Source: VBDM01 sp049663805 (GTDB taxonomy: Bacteria; Pseudomonadota; Gammaproteobacteria; Burkholderiales; SG8-39). Taken from it: DNA of 10,483 bases. The notes under the pieces are model-generated. The model was not told the DNA's origin. It saw only the letters and a program-made list of their open reading frames with translations, and did no database searches. The translations under genes were made by a program, and so were the position numbers. The stretch is taken from assembly GCA_049663805.1 (NCBI GenBank), contig JBATEB010000373.1, forward strand, positions 1 through 10,483. Direction: 5' to 3'. This document shows, in pieces, positions 6,470-10,483 of the stretch (position 1 is the stretch's first letter; each line of letters begins with the position of its first letter).

Positions 6470-7450
6470 TCAGCCCGCCCGCACCAGCCCGGGCAGGCGA
6501 TCCTTCAGCAGCGCTTCGGCTTCTGCCACGACGCGCTCCACGATCTCGCCCGCCGGGGGGATGTCGTGGATCAAGCCGGCGTCCTGCCCGATCAGGAGAG
6601 AGGCGTTGTCCGCATCGCCGGTCTCCCGGGCTCTCTCCAGGGCCGCGGCCGCCTCCGGCTGCCGCGCGCGCAGCTCCCACTCCCGGCCTGCCCAGCGCTC
6701 GATGAAGGCATTGCGTCGGCTGCGCGCCATGGCGCCGGGCCAGACGCTGGCGCGCGCGATGTCGGGAATTTCCGTCAACACCGTGTCGTGCCCGTCGCTG
6801 TCGAGCACCGCCTGTTTGAAGTTGGCGTGCAGCGGCGACTCCCTGGTGGCGAGGAAGCGCGTGCCGAGCAGCACGCCTTGCGCGCCGAGCGCGAGCGCGG
6901 CAGCCAGCCCGCGCCCGTCCGCGATACCGCCGGCGGCCAGCACCGGTGTCGGGCCGACCGCATCCACGATCATGGGCAGCACCGCCATGCTCGCCATCCA
7001 GCCGACGTGTCCCCCGCCTTCGGTGCCCTGCGCCACGATCACATCCGCCCCCGCCGCCCTGGCGCGCAGCGCCTCCGGCACCGTGCCGGCCATGTACATC
7101 ACCCGACTGCCCGCCTCGTGGGCGCGGCCGAAGAGGGCCCGCAGGTCCTGATCCGCACGCGCCCAGGCGGCAGAGAATACGGGCGGACGCGCGTTCAGGG
7201 CCGCGTCGATGGCGGACTCGCGCGCCATGAAGAGCAGGAGGTTGACTCCGAAGGGCTCCCGGGTCGCCTCCCGGATGGCGCGGATGTCCTGCGGAATCTG
7301 CTCGGCCGGGGTGCGCGCGATGCCCAGCGTCCCCAGGCCGCCGGCGTTGCTGACGGCCGCCACGAGGGGCACGGAGGTGGCGCCGGCCATTCCGCCCAGC
7401 ACGATCGGGTGCCGGATCCGCAGCAGGTCACATACGGGGGTGTGGATCAT
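6470..7450 (-). CDS. Nitronate monooxygenase (2-nitropropane dioxygenase family)
   Basis: A 326-residue FMN-dependent TIM-barrel enzyme that oxidises alkyl nitronates such as propionate 3-nitronate, a toxic metabolite. Visible landmarks are HPIVLGGMAG (14-23), SNAGGLGTLG (34-43), the AQGTEGGGHVG block (140-150) with His148 at the position of the family's active-site His, the phosphate-binding AAGGIADGRG (172-181) and GVLLGTRFLATRES (192-205). Length and motif order fit the family. The ATG is backed by GGAGG (plus 7456-7460) at 5 nt spacing. It begins 30 nt after the stop of the small membrane protein gene, so they may be co-transcribed. Its 3' end faces the lipoprotein gene across 67 nt with no convincing terminator. 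Some relatives are enoyl reductases or act on other substrates, so the reaction is the family default. Confidence 0.92.
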   Translation of the reverse strand: MIHTPVCDLLRIRHPIVLGGMAGATSVPLVAAVSNAGGLGTLGIARTPAEQIPQDIRAIREATREPFGVNLLLFMARESAIDAALNARPPVFSAAWARADQDLRALFGRAHEAGSRVMYMAGTVPEALRARAAGADVIVAQGTEGGGHVGWMASMAVLPMIVDAVGPTPVLAAGGIADGRGLAAALALGAQGVLLGTRFLATRESPLHANFKQAVLDSDGHDTVLTEIPDIARASVWPGAMARSRRNAFIERWAGREWELRARQPEAAAALERARETGDADNASLLIGQDAGLIHDIPPAGEIVERVVAEAEALLKDRLPGLVRAG

Positions 7451-7480
7451 GGGTGCCTCCAGGCGCGCGACCGCGTCGCG

Positions 7481-7840
7481 CTAACCGGCGCGGGGTGCAT
7501 GCGCTGCGTCCGTGCCGGGCGCGGCCTCGGGCTGTGCAACGGATGGAACCTTGCCCTTGAAGTACAGGTACGCGGCGCCGTTACCCAGCACTAGCAGGAA
7601 TGAAGACACGGCGACAAGCCAGAGAAATCCGGTGAAAATGCGATTCGCCTCGAATCGTCTGGAAGAATCCACGATCCACGCCGGTACCCCGATACGCGTC
7701 CAGAACGACGCTTCGGCGGCGATATAACGAAGCCACAGTTCTCGTCGTCGCGTCGCGATAAAAAGAACGCCGCCAAAAAAAATCGTCATCGCGGAGGAAA
7801 TCCAGAACCATCGAAGGAAATCTTCCAGGACCCCGTCCAC
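7481..7840 (-). CDS. Small two-helix membrane protein, function unknown
   Basis: I do not recognise this family. From GTG 7840 it is 119 residues: a short acidic start (DGVLEDFLRWFW), a first membrane helix at about 13-29, a basic turn RRRELWLR (31-38), an aromatic amphipathic stretch with RRFEANR (61-67), a second helix at about 70-93, then an Ala/Pro-rich polar tail. The positive-inside rule puts the central loop in the cytoplasm. The gene is visibly richer in A and T than its neighbours and uses less G/C-biased codons, which may mean weak constraint, recent arrival, or simply membrane-protein codon use. A longer reading from an upstream ATG at 7915 is possible but has a polar, unlikely N-terminus and ignores a perfect ribosome binding site. 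The nitronate monooxygenase follows after 30 nt. Confidence 0.7.
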   Translation of the reverse strand: MDGVLEDFLRWFWISSAMTIFFGGVLFIATRRRELWLRYIAAEASFWTRIGVPAWIVDSSRRFEANRIFTGFLWLVAVSSFLLVLGNGAAYLYFKGKVPSVAQPEAAPGTDAAHAPRAG

Positions 7841-7998
7841 GCGATACTCCTCCGACAGTCCGACTCGTATTGGCTGACTTCCCGGTTGACCGGCAGTCCG
7901 TCTGCAAGCTGCCATTGTGCTCCGGCCGCGGCTTGTCCTTCAAGCCGATCCCCCGCGGGACCTGGGCGCCCCCGGCCGGGCGAGCGCGCGAGTTCGCA
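7841..7998. other. 158-nt intergenic gap between dehydrogenase and membrane protein genes
   Basis: Apart from the ribosome binding site at its left end, I see no gene here. A short GC stem on the minus strand (CGCCC, six-base loop, GGGCG, around 7965-7985) follows the dehydrogenase stop but lacks a T tract. The minus strand also contains TTGAAG followed 18 nt later by CACAAT, a marginal promoter match. The gap suggests that the membrane protein and nitronate monooxygenase genes form a unit separate from the two genes upstream. Confidence 0.35.
7848..7853 (-). promoter_or_regulatory. Ribosome binding site fixing the start of the small membrane protein
   Basis: On the minus strand GGAGGA lies 7 nt before GTG 7840, an ideal Shine-Dalgarno arrangement. 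It favours the 119-residue product over a 144-residue reading from the upstream ATG at 7915. Confidence 0.75.
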
Positions 7999-8877
7999 TC
8001 AGAGCGAGCGGTCGCGCCTGTCCTTCTCGTTCTGCGCCCTGATCGCGGCGCGTGCCTTTTCCCAGTCGGCATCGCCCCACTTGAACAGCTCGTTGAACGA
8101 GGCGCCATTGACCAGGTGCGCGCCGCCGTCGATGGCGATGGTCTGGCCGGTGAGGAACTCGGCGCCGTCGGCCATGAGGAAAGCGGCGAGGTTCTGCAGC
8201 TCCTGCATTTTCCCGGTACGGCCCATCGGATTGATCGACACCGCTTCGTCGCGAAAATCGCGCCCCGGGGCGAGGCGCTTGCCGGCGCCTTCGGTGGGGA
8301 AGATTCCCGGCGCGATGGCGTTCAGGCGTATGCCGTAGCGCCCCCATTCGACCGCGAGCGATTCGGTCATGACGTGCACGCCGGCCTTCGCCATCGCCGA
8401 GGGCACGACGAAGGGGGAGCCGGTCCAAACCCAGGTGACGACGATCGACACGATCGAACCCTTGTCGCCGCGCGCGATCCAGCGCCTGCCGACTGCGTGG
8501 GTGACGTAGAAGCTGCCGTGCAGGACGATGTTGGCGATGGCATCGAAGCCGCGCGAGGACAGGTCCTCGGTGCGCGAGATGAAGTTGCCCGCGGCGTTGT
8601 TCACCAGGCCCGTCAGCGGGCCGCCGTCCTCCCAGATCGCCTGCACCATCGCGTCGACGGCGGCGGCGTCGCGGATGTCGACGCCGTGGCACCTGACCGA
8701 GCCGCCGTGCCTGGCCATGAGCTCGGCCGCGGTCTTCTCCAGGACTTCCCTGCGCCGGCCGCAGATGAAAACGGCGGCGCCGAGCTCGAGGTACTTCGCC
8801 GCCATCTCGCGGCCAAGGCCCGTGCCGCCGCCGGTGACCAGGATGCGTTTGCCCTTCAGCAGTCCGTCGCGAAACAT
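7999..8877 (-). CDS. Short-chain dehydrogenase, 2,4-dienoyl-CoA reductase type
   Basis: A 292-residue SDR enzyme with the NAD(P)-binding TGGGTGLG (15-22), NNAAGNF (93-99), and VVPSAMAKAGV (157-167) with Ser160 and Lys164. The AAGNF segment, the lack of the usual YxxxK at this place, and the LAVEWGRYGIRLNAIAPG block (174-191) match the mitochondrial/peroxisomal 2,4-dienoyl-CoA reductase branch, which removes double bonds from polyunsaturated acyl-CoA using NADPH. In that branch the catalytic Tyr sits before TGS; here that residue is Trp149 (TWVWTGSPF). The protein may use another residue, have altered chemistry, or be inactive. The ATG has GGGAG at 5 nt spacing. It lies 37 nt after the quinone oxidoreductase stop and probably shares its transcript. 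It also carries a C-terminal tail of about 35 residues, rich in charged residues. Confidence 0.9.
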   Translation of the reverse strand: MFRDGLLKGKRILVTGGGTGLGREMAAKYLELGAAVFICGRRREVLEKTAAELMARHGGSVRCHGVDIRDAAAVDAMVQAIWEDGGPLTGLVNNAAGNFISRTEDLSSRGFDAIANIVLHGSFYVTHAVGRRWIARGDKGSIVSIVVTWVWTGSPFVVPSAMAKAGVHVMTESLAVEWGRYGIRLNAIAPGIFPTEGAGKRLAPGRDFRDEAVSINPMGRTGKMQELQNLAAFLMADGAEFLTGQTIAIDGGAHLVNGASFNELFKWGDADWEKARAAIRAQNEKDRRDRSL

Positions 8878-8914
8878 GGTTGCTCCCGGGGTGCCAGAGC
8901 GGGATCGCCGTTCG

Positions 8915-9910
8915 TTACACCGCCAGCACGATCTTGCCGATGTGCGCGCCCGACTCCATCAGCTCGTGCGCCTTCGCCGCCTCGGCGAGCGGAAAGGTCT
9001 TGTGGATCACGGCGCGAATCCTGCCGGCCTCGATGAGCGGCCACACTCTTTCCCGCAGGTTCTTCGCGATCGCGCCCTTGAATTCGACCGGCCGCGGGCG
9101 CAGCGCCGACCCGGTCAGCGTCAGCCGCCGCCGAAGGATGTCGTTCAGGCCGAGCGTCGCCTTGGCCCCGCCGAGGAAGGCGATGATGACGATGCGGCCG
9201 TCGTCGGCGAGACACTTCAGCTCGCGCTCGACGTAGTCGCCGGCGACCATGTCGAGAATCACATCGACGCCCCGGCCGCCGGTCGCCTCTTTCACTGCGG
9301 CGGCGAAGTCCTCGGTCCGGTAGTTGATCGCCCGGTCGGCGCCGAGCCTGACGCAGGCGGCGCACTTCTCGGCGCTACCCGCGGTGGCGAACACCCGGTG
9401 GCCGAAGGCCTTCGCCATCTGGATCGCGGCGACTCCGATCCCCGAGGACCCGCCCTGGACGAGGAAGCTCTCGCCGGCTTTGAGCGCGCCGCGGTCGAAG
9501 ACGTTGCTCCACACGGTGAAGAAGGTCTCGGGGAGCGAGGCGGCCTCGGTGGGCGTCATGCCTTTCGGGATCGGCAGGCACTGCGGCGCGGGGGCGCTGC
9601 AGTACTCGGCGTAGGCGCCGCCCTGGACGAGCGCGGTCACCGCGTCGCCGATGCGCCAGTCGCTGACGCCCTCGCCGAGCGCGACGATGGTTCCGGCGAG
9701 CTCGAGGCCGGGAATGTCGGAGGCGCCCGGGGGCACCGGATAGTGGCCGGTGCGCTGCATCACGTCGGGACGGTTGACGCCTGCGGCGGCGACGCGAATC
9801 AGGACTTCGCCCGCCTTCGCCTGAGGAACGGGACGCGCACCGATTTTCAGGACCTCGGGTCCGCCCGGCCGCGTGATCTCGACCGCGCGCATGGTGTTTG
9901 GGATGGTCAT
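8915..9910 (-). CDS. NAD(P)H:quinone oxidoreductase, PIG3 type (zinc-independent MDR family)
   Basis: A 331-residue medium-chain reductase. The N-terminal GroES-like domain contains AAGVNRPDVMQRTGHYPVP (42-60) and IPGLELAGTIVALG (66-79), both characteristic of the PIG3/TP53I3 quinone oxidoreductase group. The Rossmann domain has the NADPH-binding VQGGSSGIGVAAIQMAKAFG (151-170) and GGRGVDVILD (211-220). Cysteine zinc ligands of alcohol dehydrogenases are absent. The reaction is NADPH-dependent reduction of quinones or related enones. The first Met has no clear ribosome binding site; Met7 (ATG at 9892) is an alternative start, and conserved sequence begins there (MRAVEITRPGGPEVL). The gene is divergent from the PLP enzyme at 10035, with a palindromic repeat between them, and is followed 37 nt later by the dienoyl-CoA reductase-like gene. 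Confidence 0.92.
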   Translation of the reverse strand: MTIPNTMRAVEITRPGGPEVLKIGARPVPQAKAGEVLIRVAAAGVNRPDVMQRTGHYPVPPGASDIPGLELAGTIVALGEGVSDWRIGDAVTALVQGGAYAEYCSAPAPQCLPIPKGMTPTEAASLPETFFTVWSNVFDRGALKAGESFLVQGGSSGIGVAAIQMAKAFGHRVFATAGSAEKCAACVRLGADRAINYRTEDFAAAVKEATGGRGVDVILDMVAGDYVERELKCLADDGRIVIIAFLGGAKATLGLNDILRRRLTLTGSALRPRPVEFKGAIAKNLRERVWPLIEAGRIRAVIHKTFPLAEAAKAHELMESGAHIGKIVLAV

Positions 9911-9927
9911 CGATGTCGCGAAAGGGT

Positions 9928-9994
9928 TGTCATCCTGAGGCCTGCGCTTTCGCTCAGGCTGAACTTCGCTTCGGGCTGCGCCCTCAGAATGACA
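9928..9994. repeat. Palindromic repeat with TGTCAT-type ends
   Basis: Arms 9928-9940 (TGTCATCCTGAGG) and 9982-9994 (CCTCAGAATGACA) are reverse complements at 12 of 13 positions. Inside is a second small stem, GCCTG/CAGGC (9940-9944 with 9955-9959), and TTCGCTTCGGG near the middle of the right half. The TCATCCTGAG/CTCAG-AATGA ends resemble dispersed palindromic repeats I recall from many bacterial genomes; this is not a database match. It fills about half of the intergenic space between the divergent genes and starts 18 nt before the quinone oxidoreductase ATG. Confidence 0.75.
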
Positions 9995-9999
9995 TGGAT

Positions 10000-10025
10000 T
10001 TTACAGTATCGCGTTCCGCTAGAAT
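10000..10025 (+). promoter_or_regulatory. Possible promoter of the PLP enzyme gene
   Basis: TAGAAT (10020-10025) lies in TCCGCTAGAAT, matching 10 of 11 bases of the -10 context at 503-513. TTTACA (10000-10005) would be the -35, but the spacing is 14 nt, shorter than normal. If used, transcription would start within a few bases of GTG 10035, giving a leaderless or nearly leaderless mRNA; this fits the absence of a Shine-Dalgarno sequence. Confidence 0.25.
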
Positions 10026-10034
10026 GACGGCGCC

Positions 10035-10483
10035 GTGCAACCCCCTGCCTCCATCGGAATCCCGCTCGACCAAGTCGACACGCCGGCGCTCGTCCTCGAC
10101 CTGGATACGCTCGAGGGCAACCTCTTGCGCATGGCCGGGGCGGTGAAGGGGAGCGGCGTGCGCCTGCGCCCGCACGCCAAGAGCCACAAGTGCGCCGAGA
10201 TCGCTCGCAGGCAGATCGCCGCCGGCGCGGTCGGCATCTGCTGCCAGAAGGTGAGCGAGGCCGAGGCGCTCATCGCGGGCGGCGCCGCCGACGTGCTGGT
10301 CACCAACGAGATCGTCGGCGCGTCCAAGATCGCGCGCCTGGCGCGCCTGGTGCGCGAGGCGAAGGTTGCGGTGCTCGCCGACGACGCCGGCAACGCCGCC
10401 GCGCTGGACGCCGCGGCCGCGAAGGAGGGAGTGCGCCTGGACGTGCTCGCCGAGGTAAACGTCGGCGCGGATCGCTGCGGCGT
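10035..10483 (+). CDS. D-threonine aldolase/D-serine dehydratase-type PLP enzyme (N-terminal part)
   Basis: The reading frame runs off the window after 149 codons. It shows the alanine-racemase N-terminal barrel of the DSD1/D-threonine aldolase group: TPALVLDLDTLEGNL (16-30), the PLP-lysine block LRPHAKSHKC (44-53) with Lys49 the likely Schiff-base lysine, GICCQKVSEAEAL (67-79), DVLVTNEIVG (86-95), and VNVGADRCG (141-149), a phosphate-side strand of the barrel. These enzymes cleave D-threonine or D-3-hydroxy-aspartate-like amino acids, or dehydrate D-serine, with PLP and a metal held in the missing C-terminal domain, so the exact reaction is open. The start must be GTG 10035 or later because an in-frame TAG lies at 10020-10022. 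No ribosome binding site is visible. Confidence 0.88.
   Translation, partial: MQPPASIGIPLDQVDTPALVLDLDTLEGNLLRMAGAVKGSGVRLRPHAKSHKCAEIARRQIAAGAVGICCQKVSEAEALIAGGAADVLVTNEIVGASKIARLARLVREAKVAVLADDAGNAAALDAAAAKEGVRLDVLAEVNVGADRCG

Noticed and set aside
7841..7915. Longer N-terminus for the small membrane protein from the ATG at 7915
   Set aside because: A perfect GGAGGA lies 7 nt before GTG 7840, and the extra 25 residues are polar and unlike a membrane protein start.
7870..9036. A 388-codon plus-strand frame over the dehydrogenase gene
   Set aside because: It is antisense to a well-defined SDR protein and its translation has shadow-type composition with no domain.
10024..10026. ATG at 10024 as start of the PLP enzyme
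   Set aside because: It is in a different frame from the enzyme; the enzyme frame has a TAG at 10020-10022, leaving GTG 10035 as the first usable start.
8528..10027. A 499-codon plus-strand frame over the quinone oxidoreductase
   Set aside because: It is the complement of a gene with clear NADPH-binding and MDR motifs, and its own translation is Arg/Gly/Asp-rich without motifs.

Overview
The window is about 10.5 kb of GC-rich, densely coding chromosomal DNA. The G/C-biased third codon positions, the 87-residue SWIB protein and the overall gene set point to a betaproteobacterium, perhaps a member of Burkholderiales or a related environmental lineage. That placement is inferred from protein style; no rRNA or tRNA gene is present to confirm it. 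I see no phage genes, transposase, CRISPR array or defence system.

Left part (1-2718): a SWIB/MDM2-domain gene on the minus strand ends in a clear intrinsic terminator at the window edge. Diverging from it is a plus-strand pair, an MFS transporter and a family IV (HSL-type) esterase separated by 3 nt. They probably form one transcription unit behind a TATAAT box.

Centre (2788-6402), all plus strand: nicotinamidase (pncA), a spermidine-synthase-like protein preceded by competing GC hairpins, a repeat island, an APC amino-acid permease, and a predicted lipoprotein carrying a SAM-methyltransferase fold 8 nt after the permease. The repeat island has three exact 16-bp tandem units running into a 23-bp perfect inverted repeat. 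It looks like a REP/REPIN-type element and is the most clearly non-genic structure here.

Right part (6470-9910), all minus strand: in transcription order, a PIG3-type NAD(P)H:quinone oxidoreductase, a short-chain dehydrogenase of the 2,4-dienoyl-CoA reductase type (with Trp where the family has its catalytic Tyr), a 119-residue two-helix membrane protein of unknown function, and a nitronate monooxygenase. All but the membrane protein are redox enzymes of acyl, quinone or nitro-compound metabolism. The first two may be one operon and the last two another.

Far right (10035-10483): the first 149 codons of a D-threonine aldolase/D-serine dehydratase-type PLP enzyme, divergent from the quinone oxidoreductase and cut by the window edge. 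The divergent intergenic region holds a second palindromic repeat, with TGTCAT-type ends.

Most of the window is ordinary metabolic chromosome. The points most worth a second look are the repeat island at 4323-4428, the lipoprotein methyltransferase, the substituted catalytic site of the dehydrogenase, and the orphan membrane protein.
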